From Rheum nobile (lineage: Eukaryota > Streptophyta > Magnoliopsida > Caryophyllales > Polygonaceae), in assembly GCA_027886185.1 (NCBI GenBank), contig WOAB01000858.1, positions 124,001-188,000 on the forward strand: 64,000 nt of DNA. The letters are read 5' to 3'. Positions 1-10,577 of the stretch are shown here, one piece after another. Under the pieces are notes generated by a model, which ran no database searches, was not told the origin of the DNA, and saw only the letters and a list, made by a program, of their open reading frames with translations. Each line of letters begins with the position of its first letter. Positions within the stretch are counted from its first letter, which is position 1. The translations under genes and the position numbers were made by a program.

Positions 1-1417
1 GGTAAAATTCCCAGTCCGCGGAGAAGTAAGGGAATCAAAAGGCCGGTGAGCGGAGAGCCGAAAGTGCTATTTAACCACCCTGAAAGGAAAGGGCCTTGCA
101 TAGCAAGTATTGCAAATCCAAGAACTCAGGCCGAGAGTAGGGTCCTTAGATGGAGCCCAGGAACAGTGCCACTTTCCAGAGGCTCGTAGATCGCATCTTC
201 TGCGATCTGAGGGGAAAGACAGTGGAGAAGTGAACCTCCCCATCCGACAAGGCCGAAAGAGGGAGGCTACAAGTCCGAGCTTCGCGCTTCTACCTGAAAT
301 GATCGAGGTGGGTTGTACAAGAAAGGCTACAACCCCTCTGGCCTCAAGTGCGTCTCATTGGAGCAAGACCGCGAGCTTAACGAGGAGATTCATAGCGGTA
401 CTTGCGGCAGCCATTCCGGATGGAGGACTCTCGCTCACAAGTCCTAACGCGCCGGCTACTTTTAGCCCACCATGAGAAAGGATGCCATGGAGGTTTCTCG
501 GTCCTGCAACCCTTGCCATATCCATGCACCCGCCATTTTACAACCATGGCAAGAAATGAAGATAATGAGTGCCCCATGTCCTTTCGCCATGTGGGGGATG
601 AACCTCCTCAGACCCTTTCCTCGCGCTCCCGGACAACTACAGTACATCTTGGTGGACATCGACTACTATGCCAAGTGGATTGAGACAGAAACCTTGGCGA
701 CCACTACGGCCGAGAAGGTAAATAAGTTCATTTGGCAAAACATCATATGCTGCTTTGGACTCCCCCAGGACATTGTAACCGACCGAGGGCCCCAATTCAA
801 CAAGGAGAAGCTAAGGGCATTCTACGACGACTTGGGTATTCACCTACGCTTCGCCTTTGTAGCCCACTCGCGGACAAACGTCTAGGTTGAGAATGCGAAT
901 GGGCAGATCCTAGCCGGTTTGAAAAGGAGGCTAGACAAAGCACAAGGGCGATGGACATAAGTCCTCTTGCTCGTCCTATGGGCCAATCATACCACACCAA
1001 GGAAAGGGACTGGTGACACGCCATTTTGCCTAGCGTATGGGTTGGAGGTAGTCGTTCCAATAGAGCACTTTTTTTCCAAATGAGAGGATTATGCACTATG
1101 ATGAGGAAAGCAACAATGAAAGGATTTTCGCGGAGTTATAATTAAGGGAATAAGTACGATAACGGGCCAAGATTCGCGAGGCCTAAAACAAGAGGAGAAT
1201 TGCCACACATTACAACAAGAAAATCCTCCCCCAATGCTTTAAGAAGGAAGACCTGGTCCTCAGGAGGATGGAAGGTGACAAGCTAGACCCTAGGTACGAA
1301 GACCCATATATCATCTCACACCAAGTGGCTGAAGGAGCCTACAAGCTAAAAAGAGAGGACGCCAACCTAGTTCCGAACACGTGGAATGTCTTGCGACTGA
1401 AGAAGTACTTCCCGTGA
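1..1417 (+). pseudogene. Tat pol remnant: protease tail fused to integrase
   Basis: The first ~167 bases closely match the downstream side of the protease at 24048-24214 in the second Tat copy. The sequence then jumps to the zinc-binding part of an integrase, so reverse transcriptase and RNase H are deleted. Around 310-520 an HHCC domain is readable (His in EEIHSG and GSHSG, Cys in RSCNPC). The catalytic core follows with Asp in VDIDYYAKW, Asp in VTDRGPQF and Glu in VENANGQI, so the DDE triad is visible. A TAG at about 883 sits just before the Glu, and further stops lie near 957 and 1080. The reading ends around 1417. The product would have inserted element cDNA into chromosomes; this copy cannot make it. 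Confidence 0.8.
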
Positions 1418-1589
1418 AGCGGGAAAGCAGCAATGGTGCCTAGAAAAGCAACACCCGTGTAGGCTCTAAAAACATATGTAATGTAGGTATCGGCGAGGCT
1501 GGCTAGAAGCTAGACTCTTTTGTGGTAATGGCCCTATGACTGTTATGCAACACCCACGCAAGTCAAGAAAACAATTATTGAGAAATATT

Positions 1590-2065
1590 AAGGTAAGGCC
1601 CGGGGAGGGGTGAGAGCATTACTAAGCAACACAAGGCCCGGGGAGGGACGAGAGCAACACCAAGCAATAATAAAAAAATATTGGGCCCGAGAAGGGGCGA
1701 GAGCAATAATAAAGTAATACCAAGCAATAATGAAAGAAATACAAGACCCGGGCGGAGGCAAGAGCAATAATAAAGCAACACCAAGCAATACTGAAAGCAA
1801 TATTGGGTCCGGGAAGGGGCGAGAGCAATAATAAGACAATACTGAAAGCAATACAAGGCCTGGAAGGGGGTGAGAGCAATAATAAAACAACACCAAGCAA
1901 TACTAAAAGCAATATTGGGCCCGAAAGGGGGCGAGAGCAATAATAAAGCAACACCAAGTAATATTGAAAGCAATATTGGGCCCGGAAAGGGGCGAGATCA
2001 ATAATAAGGCAACACCAAGTAATACTAAGCAACATTAAGCCCGAAAGGGGGCGGGTGCAATGTTA
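1590..2065. repeat. Degenerate tandem repeat downstream of Tat pol
   Basis: About nine copies of a 40-60 base unit made of a GC-rich half (GCCCGGGGAGGGGCGAGAGCAA) and an A-rich half (AATAATAAAGCAACACC). Hydrophobic minus-strand reading frames here are products of the repeat and not genes. Tandem repeats between pol and the 3' LTR are common in Tat elements. Confidence 0.8.
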
Positions 2066-3873
2066 AAATAACTAATACAATAAATGTGCAGGAACCAGTC
2101 CGTGTAAAAACAACAACAAGGAGCAACACCCGACTAGCAAAAGCAATACAGATAATGGCAATGGCTCACGACAACAAAATTCAGGGAGGATGAAACCGAC
2201 AACAAAAAAAATGCAACAAAGTCGGGGGGAGCGAGGGAACCTAAACCCCAAGGATGGATAAACACCACAAAGCAAGGCAGTGGTGGAAGCCCAAAAACCA
2301 CAAAGCTGAGTAAAACAAGAGACGAAACCAAGTGGCCGACGATGAGGAGAATCACCCTGAGAACCGCAAGGCGTAAGACCCTTGAAAAGCCAAGAGCAAC
2401 CCAAAAAATAGGCCTAACCATGAACAAGTGTAAAACAAGTAGGCAAGGGGCTTGGCCGCCAAGAAGCATTGAAGTCGTAAGCAATAAAGCACACGAAGAC
2501 GCAATTTTTAGTAACAAAAAGAGGAGTCGGGTACTCAATTTGCCCCATAAGCTTCCCTTGGCGCAATGCATTCAAGCAAAGCCCCCAGGCCAGGGGGATG
2601 AGAGTAGCCCGACAACAGCAAGGAAAACAAAGAACAAAAGCAAAATCAAGAGAAGGAGCGACAACGAGATACTTTATTCATTGACATAAGAGAGAAAGCA
2701 TTTACAAAAATATTACAAAGAGGCACACCCGGCCGAGAACTATAGAAGAGAACAAGCAGTTGCAAAATGTTACAAAGAGGCACACCCGATTGAGAACTAC
2801 TAAGCCTAAAAAAGAAAACCTAGAAAAGCCCTTCCTCACGGGGATAGTCCAGAGGAGCCATGAGAAAAAGCAAGGCCGACTTCAGATGTCGGGATACATA
2901 GCCTGACATCGTGAATCGTGGCCCCTACACAACCTGGCAACGTGAACCGCGAAGTAGCCCTAGAGGCCAGGAGGCACTAAGCAATCTCCAACCACATACA
3001 ACGACACCGGCTCACGGTGGCTGAGGGCATAAAGCGCATTGGCATCCGACTGATTCTCTACCTGGCGGAGAATGCGAGGAAACCAGGTCGAGTAAGGAGA
3101 GTAGTGGACTTCTCGGACAACGTAGTTGGGATCTACGATGTCGGCCAAGTAAAAAATGATGTCAAGAGTGAAGCCAGTAGCAAGCAATGTGTATCTCCGC
3201 CGACGCCCGCCGACATAGCGATGGGAGGCGGCCACGGCCCAATCTCCCCGACTCCTTGCCAGATGCCCTCTCCAGTAAACGAGCACCATAGCAACTGTCT
3301 GAGGGTTCTCCATAACATAACTATCGGGCAAAGGAGGAAAGCCGAGAGGATGGTCCTCTACTATAAAGATGCAAGGAAAGAAGAGGCAACACAAGCACGG
3401 GAGAATCCTGGAGAAGAGAAGTACAATCACAAGAAATACAAGAAGCATAGAGGATACACGTGAGCAGAAAAGGATAAACCAATATATAATGAGCGGTTGA
3501 TCTCAACCACCTGCAGCCCGATGGCCGCAATTAATGTTCATCACAAAAAATGAATCGTCCAGAAAACACCCATGACAAATTAAAGGCAAGGAAGAAGAAG
3601 AGGAAAAGCAAGCAGTAGGGGCCACTCGGCCAGGGGCTCAGTGGTCGGCAGCTGGCAATCTAGGGTCCACGGCACTTTGGCGGCCCCCGTCCCCGACACT
3701 CTCCAGAAGGGAAGTGAAGAATTCATCATTGTGATCCTGCCTAGCTGGCGGGTCCGAGAACATGTCGAAGCCAATTGGTGACCTCGTCCATGTCGCCACG
3801 GAGTGAGCGGCTACCGGTTGCAAGGAGCTCCCCAGAAAGATTAAAGCCAAGGCAAATGCATCACGGTCCCTCT
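2066..3873. other. Tat 3' spacer downstream of the antisense ORF
   Basis: No recognisable protein. A minus-strand frame at 3448-2960 (162 codons, hydrophobic start, then a basic stretch) has no family I know and is listed only for completeness. The stretch should contain the 3' UTR of the antisense transcript. Confidence 0.45.
2672..2680 (-). terminator. Candidate poly(A) signal of the antisense Tat gene
   Basis: Read on the minus strand this is TGAATAAAG, a canonical AATAAA signal about 1.2 kb past the end of the antisense ORF and in the correct orientation. A similar AATAAA on minus occurs near 18320-18335. Confidence 0.35.
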
Positions 3874-6411
3874 TTAGGCCTCGCTCCTTCTCGGGCGCTG
3901 TCGACCCTTCAAAAAGGGTAAACACACCCCATGCTTCCAATACATCGGATGGTCATCCACCACATAGCCAATTGGGGGAGGCCGGTAGAACTCGGCTCGC
4001 CTAGGCTTTATCGATTGGGTGCGCGGGTCGAAGACAATGGGATCCACGCTAGCATGACGAGCCATCTGGTTCACACCATCCTGATCCCCGACATCATACA
4101 TGGTACACGAGAGGTACGCATATCTCCGCTTGAGGCGCGGCCCCTTCACGAACTCTATCACCGCCTCTTGCCGGATTGCTTGCTTTTGATGGGCAAAGCC
4201 GGCGATAGCAGCCTTTGAGCTCTCAAATTCCGAAAGAAGCCCCGAATGCTACTGACTCAAGTGAGAATGCTCCGTCTTATCCTCCTAACTAATCCTTGCA
4301 GCTTCCCGCTTTGCCTCCTCAACTCTGTGCCTAGCCTAGCACACTTGCTCCTCGAGTAGCCTAGCTTGCTCCACGGCTTGCTGCCGTAGCTCCTCCATGC
4401 GATGTGCCTGCTCCTCGGCCAGCCTGATGCGCTCCCCAGCCTGCCGCCCTAACTTTTCTACCCACTGAGCCCGCTCCTCGGCCTGCTTTGCGTGCTCCTC
4501 AGCTTGCCACCCCAACTCCTCTACGCGCTATGCTCGCTCCTCCACCTGCCTCAGGTACTCCCGTAAAGTCTGGGCACACATATGGCGCTCTGCGATCATG
4601 AACCCAGTCTGTAAAAAGAAAACCAGGAACATGACACTAAATCACCCCGTCAACACCCTGTGAAGCTCAATAAGAAAGGAAAAGAGGTAGAAAAAGAAAG
4701 TAATAAATACCCTGAGCCATGAGGCGCCTAGAACTGAGTCGATACCCTCCTCGTTAAGAGAAAACACCTTTGTGTAAGCGGCATCCAGCGGGAAGCCAGC
4801 AAGTGTCTGGAAAACATTATTCACCTCGTTGGGAGGAAGCATAGGAAGAGTTGGAAAGCAATTCAACGCAGCAGCCATGCCCTATGAAGCGCGAGATCTG
4901 GATCCATCACCGCTCGACGGAGTGCTCAAGTCCATGACCGACACAGGTGGTGCAGATGGCCCCGCGGCTGACACTTGCCCTGTGGCCCCTCCGACAAGAC
5001 TCCTCTCAGGCGTGTGCGGCAAGCCGTGTGAGCTCGGCACATCACTCGACATGCCCGTTGGCCCCATGGCCTAGTCGTCGGCCCCATTCTCATACCCCGT
5101 GCTAACGTTCAACTTCTCCTTCCGGTCAATCCGCAGTCCCTACATCTCCCCGAAGTTGCCATCCGACTCGCCTGTACCCTCGAAGTCCTCCGAACCCATC
5201 ATGTTACCTGTAACACATCAAACGAGAAAAAAGGCAAGAAATGTTAGGATGCCAGAAACAGAGAGAAAGAATAGGGCACATCTATTGGCCATCATTAGGG
5301 TCACGGAGCAGCATGGGGGCTCCTACCCCTTCGTCGGCCCTGAGGGCTAGCTGCGCGGAGTGAATAACCCCGCGGCGGTCATCCCTGTGGGAGTCAAGAA
5401 ATCTTTGCATTTGACCATCTCTTTAGAAGGGCCCGCAAATTGATCGGCAAACTCCTTCTCGACGTCCATAGGAAGAGCAATGGAGCGATTCAGCCTAGAC
5501 CCCTTCGCAGGGATGTTCGTCACCCCAAGGTTGTCAACGTTATTACTCATGACCAAGAACCACTTCTCCTCCAAGTCCTTGACTTTGGAGGGGAGAACGA
5601 TCTTACTGTCGGCCTTCGCCTTCAGAGTAAAGTAGCCAGTCTTGATAGTCTGAGCCGAGAAGAGGGTAACGAATCGCCGAAAGGAGGGCGAGACTCCCAT
5701 CTCGTGGCATCTCACTAAGAAGTCAAAAATCCACCGCCACGCATTTGGGTATAACTAGATTAGTGCAATCCCCATGCCCCTTAGCATTACAAGCACCAGA
5801 CTGTGAGCAAGATAGCGCAAGCCGGCCTTCAAAGCCTCCAGATTCGTCGTTGTGGCGCCGGAATATATGTACAAAGAGCACCCCTTGAGACGCGACATCG
5901 CAAGTGAGACGTCGGACGGAAAGTCATACTCTTCCCAGATCATTTGAAGGTCCGCGAAGGTTAACTTAGATGGATAACCGTTCTTGTGGGTGTATTCCCT
6001 GAAGTCCTCGTCCCCCTCGGCCCGATCTAACTTTACCCTCTCGGATAAAATTGTGGGAAGGACCCTATCGCGAGGCCTCCCGGCAGCCTCACTCGAAGCC
6101 GGCTCGCCCGACAGCGGCCTCGAGGAAGCCGTAGACCCGCTGCCAACACTTTGCCCTACCTCCGGTCGCGACTCTACCACCGAGGGCTCTATCACATGAG
6201 GCTCTGTCGCTTGGGGCTCGTCTGCCCGCGGCTCCACATCTTGAACTTCTGCTTAGGACTCTTCAGCTTGGGGCTTTTCCATTTGAGGCCCTGCCGCCTC
6301 AGATCCTTGGGTGCGTGGCTCCGTGCTTGACGGCCCCACACCAATCACCGAAACCCGCCGACCACTGGTCCCAATCGGAAGATCGTCCATATCGCTGGAA
6401 CTTGAAGCCAT
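3874..6411 (-). pseudogene. Antisense extra ORF of the Tat element (gypsy-associated 'Transposase_28'-like protein)
   Basis: The reading starts at ATG 6411 (MASSSSDMDDLPIG) and continues leftwards through an acidic/proline-rich N-terminus and a conserved core around 5765-5540 containing LYPNAWRW, RCHEMGVSPSF and EEKWFLV. A Glu-rich heptad-like coiled coil at about 4560-4320 (repeats of the type EERA-VEELG-QAEE) and a basic tail follow. Two probable introns read correctly on the minus strand: one ends TGTGTTACAG at about 5213, the other runs from about 4714 to an acceptor TTTTTACAG at about 4609. In-frame stops occur near 6254, 5755, 5125 and 5060, so the copy is dead. The core aligns with the ORF at 36.3-38.4 kb, including LYPNAWR and KWFL. 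The function of such proteins is unknown; the coiled coil suggests self-association. Confidence 0.72.
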
Positions 6412-6448
6412 CTCCGAAATTAAGGACTTTTTGGGAACAAGGAGAAAG

Positions 6449-7080
6449 TGATGCGTAAAGGTCTTCGTTCGCGCGTTGTCGGGGCGGATCTAGGTAGAAG
6501 ATGGATCGAGGTTCACCAACTCTTCACGACTTGGATAAATACAAGTCGGCGCTGAGGCGAAGGCTTGCGGCTCTCTTGCGCTCGTGGGCACTAGGGTGGG
6601 CGAGAGATTCTCGCCGACACGGAATCGCTAGCGATGGAGGTTTGGTGGTCGGAGAATGCGGCGGCCGATGGAACAAGCATGGGTGACGTCGAAGCTAAGG
6701 GGCAAAGATAATCTCAATGGCAGGCTTGGCTCTAAATTCAACGTAAAGAATAAAATTACAAGTGTTGGCAATTATAGTAGCCAACGAACCCTAAAGCTCG
6801 GCCATGGGCTAAGAGCTAGCTAGTCGGGCCGGCCTTCTTAGGCACAATAGAGGCCCGCACCCAAAAATGGAAACCTACTAAAAATAGAAAGTACTAAAAA
6901 TAGGAAATGCCAAAAATAGAAACCATCCACAATTAGCAACATACTAAAAGTGGAAACTGCCAAAAGAAGAAACTGCTAAAAATAGAAAGTGTCTGAAAAT
7001 GGAAACTATAAGAAACGCCAAGGGGACGCCAAGGTCGTGGTCCCCATGGTCGCGTGGTCGTCGGCCTGGTGGTTGCGCAT
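6449..7080 (-). repeat. LTR of the minus-strand element, outer copy
   Basis: The + strand edge reads TGATGCGTAAAGG, and the far edge GCGCAT continues after the chromovirus as CA at 14759-14760, giving TG...CA ends on the minus strand. It contains several near-repeats of AAAAATAGAAA. The left flank is GAAAG (6444-6448). Confidence 0.6.
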
Positions 7081-8025
7081 TGATGTGACCCTGCCTCCCA
7101 TGACGGCCCAAGACGAGGAAGAAGCCATGAGCCTACGCTCAAAGGGCCCAGTGACAAGGTCTAGGTCCAAGGCCATCGCCGCCGCCGTCGCGTCACTTAT
7201 CGCACGCGCCGCCGCCAGCCAAGGAAGCCCAGAGACCAACCCAAGGCTCGTCGTCCTCGCCACCATCGGAAGTTCTAAAGACTGTGAAAAGGCTGCGTTC
7301 TTCTGAAGACTTTGACACTTCTTCGTCTCACGCGATGATCTCTTCAAAGCCTTCACCGCGTTCATGAGTTTCACGTGTTCTTTTTGAGACATTATCTATA
7401 TCTCGTATTTCCAACTTGTTTAGATAGTTTCCTTATTTGCAACGTTTTAGATAGTTTCCTTATCTATAGCATTTAAGATAGTTTCCTTTTATCTTTTAGG
7501 GTTTGTGCCTTTTGCATGCTTGCATGGGCTAACCCTTAGGCTCGTTTCGACCCAAGCCCATTAGATCTTGGTCGAAACCCCTTCCCTATTTATACCTTAC
7601 TTTATACTCTTTATTTCTCACGTTCAAGTTAAAGTTCAAGGTTTAAAGTCGAGTGTTAATCCCTCCTTCCCTTGATCGGACGTCACCCATATCACTCTCA
7701 TCCCCATTCACTCCGCCGCCGACGCTATGGCAACCACTCGATCTCCATCGAGTTTATCCCCTCTGCAGTCGACGCTACGACACCAACGACTTGTCTCTTC
7801 AAGTCGCCTAGTCTTCATCAAACCGCTTCCGCCACCTCTACCATCTTTCCACCAAATCGCTTCCATCACCACTGAGATCCATTCATCGCGTTCTTCCGTT
7901 CGCGATCAACTACATCATCACGTTCCACAACAGAATCATCACACCGAGTGACTTCCCAACCAAGACTAGATCCAAAGTCATCACCTTTGGCAATTCGACT
8001 TGTCACAGGAGGCAAGGACACATCA
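7081..8025 (+). repeat. Chromovirus 5' LTR
   Basis: Starts TGATGTGACCCTGCC and ends ACACATCA. U3 contains the open tail of pol (to 7304) and three spaced copies of AGATAGTTTCCTTAT-like sequence at about 7420-7490. A TATA-like CTATTTATACC lies near 7588-7598 in a position suited to drive the element RNA. Confidence 0.9.
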
Positions 8026-8041
8026 ATTGGCATCAGAGCCC
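8026..8041 (+). other. Primer-binding site of the chromovirus
   Basis: ATTGGCATCAGAGCCC directly follows the LTR. It resembles the initiator-methionine tRNA complement TGGTATCAGAGC used by many plant Ty3/gypsy and copia elements, with one change in the core. Confidence 0.8.
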
Positions 8042-9167
8042 AACAGTCTTGTAAGTCAAGAACTCAAGTTTACCTGGCACCACCACAAGAAATTCCCCTC
8101 GACTTCTGTCCAGATTTCGCCCAATTTGTTTATCTGTTTTCTTAAAATTTTCTTCCATATCCCTGTAGATCATCTCGATATGAGTCCGGGAATATAAAAT
8201 TTGCCCAAAACGGACATCGTTTGACCCCTCAAAAGGCCAAAACACGAACCATCCACCGCCAAAACCCTAGCTGCCGCGACCGCGGTTCACAAACCGCAAC
8301 TGCGGTTTTCTACGCTGTCGTTTCCAATGCTTTTTTCCTATCCGAAACCCTAGCCTCCACCTCCCCTCATAACCCTAGTTCACAATTTTTCTTGACCCCC
8401 ATCTCTGCTTTCGTACTATCTCGCGAAAAAAAGATCACGAAAAACCAGAAATTTTCCATCTTTGCTGACCCTTCGGTTTCTACAAGGTCACACCTTGGCC
8501 GAAATTTTTTTCTTCCTTTCAAAGTTTTGGTGTGTTAGGTAATTTTGTTATCTTGCATGCTAGAATATTTTGTTTTCTTATTTCATGAGTAGATAGAGTT
8601 TCCTTGTTTGATTGATTTTTCTTTTTAGTTAAGTTTACCAATTTCTATATATAAGATATCATCAAAATCTTATCTTCTATCTCCTCTCTCTACAAAGATC
8701 ACACTTGTGATATTCTAGTTACTTAGACCTTTTTATTTTGTTTCCTTTTGCAAATCCGAAAAGATCAAAAAATAAGATCTCGGATATTAAAAAAAAAATC
8801 AAAAATTCAAAAAAAAAAGCTTCCAAAGTTAGGTAAAGCCAAAATAAGGCAACCCTAACTCCCTCACCCGGGTCTAAGCTCATCTTCTCAATCTCTCCAT
8901 CGTCTAGGTAACTTCCTAGAAGGTGATTTCTTGCTACTCGGTTGCTTTGTTTATGTTTGTTTAGGGTTTCAATTTGTTCTTGTTTGTTTGATTGCAACTT
9001 GCTTGATACACCAACTCTTGTGCCAGCCAAGCCGCCCTCACGGCAAGCCCAAACAAGCCCTACCTACGTGAACTTTGTGACTTGATTAGTGATTTGCTTG
9101 GTTGTTGTTCTTTGTTGTCTTTTGGTTCGTTTTTACTCCCATGTATGTCCGTCTTGTTATAGGCACG
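8042..9167 (+). other. Chromovirus 5' untranslated leader
   Basis: No long coding frame. It contains the CG-rich motif CCGCGACCGCGG with a following CCGCAACTGCGG at 8274-8305, A/T-rich tracts at 8770-8820 and a TTGTTATAG acceptor-like sequence just before the gag ATG. Confidence 0.6.
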
Positions 9168-10517
9168 ATGCAGATTGGATCCAGTCAAGACGACCGCAAA
9201 GTCGACACAACAAACCGAGATCAACCCCTACAGTTGGTTCTACCTCAAGGCCAACCACCACAAGACCAACAACGCGATCCAATCATGGAATTGTCCGAAC
9301 ATCAAACCTTGATCCAGGCTCTAAGACAAAAGATCGCGACTTTGAAAGCCCAACCACCAGTGGCACCCATCGTGCCGACTCCTACCCCTCCAAGTGCTAT
9401 GGACGCGCCGCCTCCACCTGGTGCTATTGACGCGGGTCCATCGAATACGAGAGTCGACAAAGGCAAACTGCATTCAACATCTCAACATCAACCACAACTC
9501 AACAGAATGCAGAGTGTCATCGAGAGTCGCCAAGGCTTCGTTTCCCACGCGGACCGCTATGTCCCCAGAGCCACAACTGCTGGCTTCGACGACGGCTCCG
9601 ACTACGACCACGACGCCGAGGATGATCGAGGTGAGTACTCTAAACCTTACAATTTTGATGACAGGTATGCCTCTCAGAGAACACAGCACCGTGTGCAAGC
9701 CTCTATACCACGCGATGGCCAACGTCGTCAAGCTGGCCAAGCCGACGCGACGCCGAGAAGACACAACGGCCGCGATCGTGGCGCTGCCCCCCGCGATGAT
9801 CCTTTGAGGACACCCCCTACTCAGCAATGCATCCATGATGTACGCGATCATCTACGACACCAAAGTGTCCGGACACCGCGTTATGACGATGGCTACACGT
9901 CGATCACACCCAATGTCCAAGACGACTTCTACGAATATGATGACGCGGAGATCGAGGACTCAGGTATGGTCAATCCAAATTTTTTCCATCCACCTCTTGG
10001 AGATCCTATTGAGTTGCAGGATCACCCTTCGGATTGCATACCTTCACCGCGTCTCTGACCCAGAGGAGAACGCGTTCCTGACATTGGCGGCGAGCGCCGC
10101 GATGTTCAGCATCGAGACAATCGACGCGACAACTATGATCCCCAGCCATGAAGACGTCAGCGCGATGACGCCTACGCGCCCAAGGATGACTTTGTCCGCA
10201 AAGATCGCGAACAACGCGATAGACACCACGTTGGACGCGATAGACCACATGGATTGCGCGCCATTAACAACCCTCTTTATGACGCTGCCCCACACAACGC
10301 GTTCAACCCAGCCCCAGAACAGCCTCGCTACCAGCAACCCCACATCAAGGTAAAAATCGAGCATTTTCATGGAGAATACAACCCCTCTGTATTTCTTGAA
10401 TGGGTGCAGGCTACAGAGTACACTCTTCGCTATAATCGTGTGCCACTTGAGGACCATGTTGACGCCACGACGCTTAACTTCCGAGGAGCCGCCCGCGTGT
10501 GGTGGCATAGGTTATAA
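9168..10517 (+). pseudogene. Chromovirus gag
   Basis: The ATG at 9168 begins MQIGSSQDD. A long Pro/Gln/Asp-rich N-terminus leads to the conserved gag core near 10350-10510 (IKVKIEHFHGEYNPSVFLEW, then AARVWWHRL). The frame is the same as pol, so the element encoded a single gag-pol polyprotein. Three in-frame stops interrupt it: TGA 10056-10058, TGA 10149-10151 and TAA 10515-10517. Each is one C-to-T change away from a sense codon (CGA or CAA). Related to the gag-like ORF at 59692, with which it shares FHPPL-DP and IKV-IE-FHG. The product would form the virus-like particle in the cytoplasm. Confidence 0.8.
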
Positions 10518-10577
10518 GATGACTGCGTTCGACGCCACAGAGCACGAGTCACAGAATGGCATCAATTAGTCTACGTA

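Noticed and set aside
1575..2035. Hydrophobic minus-strand ORFs with repeated LLLGVALLLLSPP
   Set aside because: They lie entirely in a tandem repeat and all three minus frames are open; products of repeat composition and not a membrane protein.
9394..10508. Several overlapping 90-170 codon ORFs in other frames of chromovirus gag
   Set aside because: High GC and repetitive codon use keep shadow frames open; only the frame with the gag core motif is supported.
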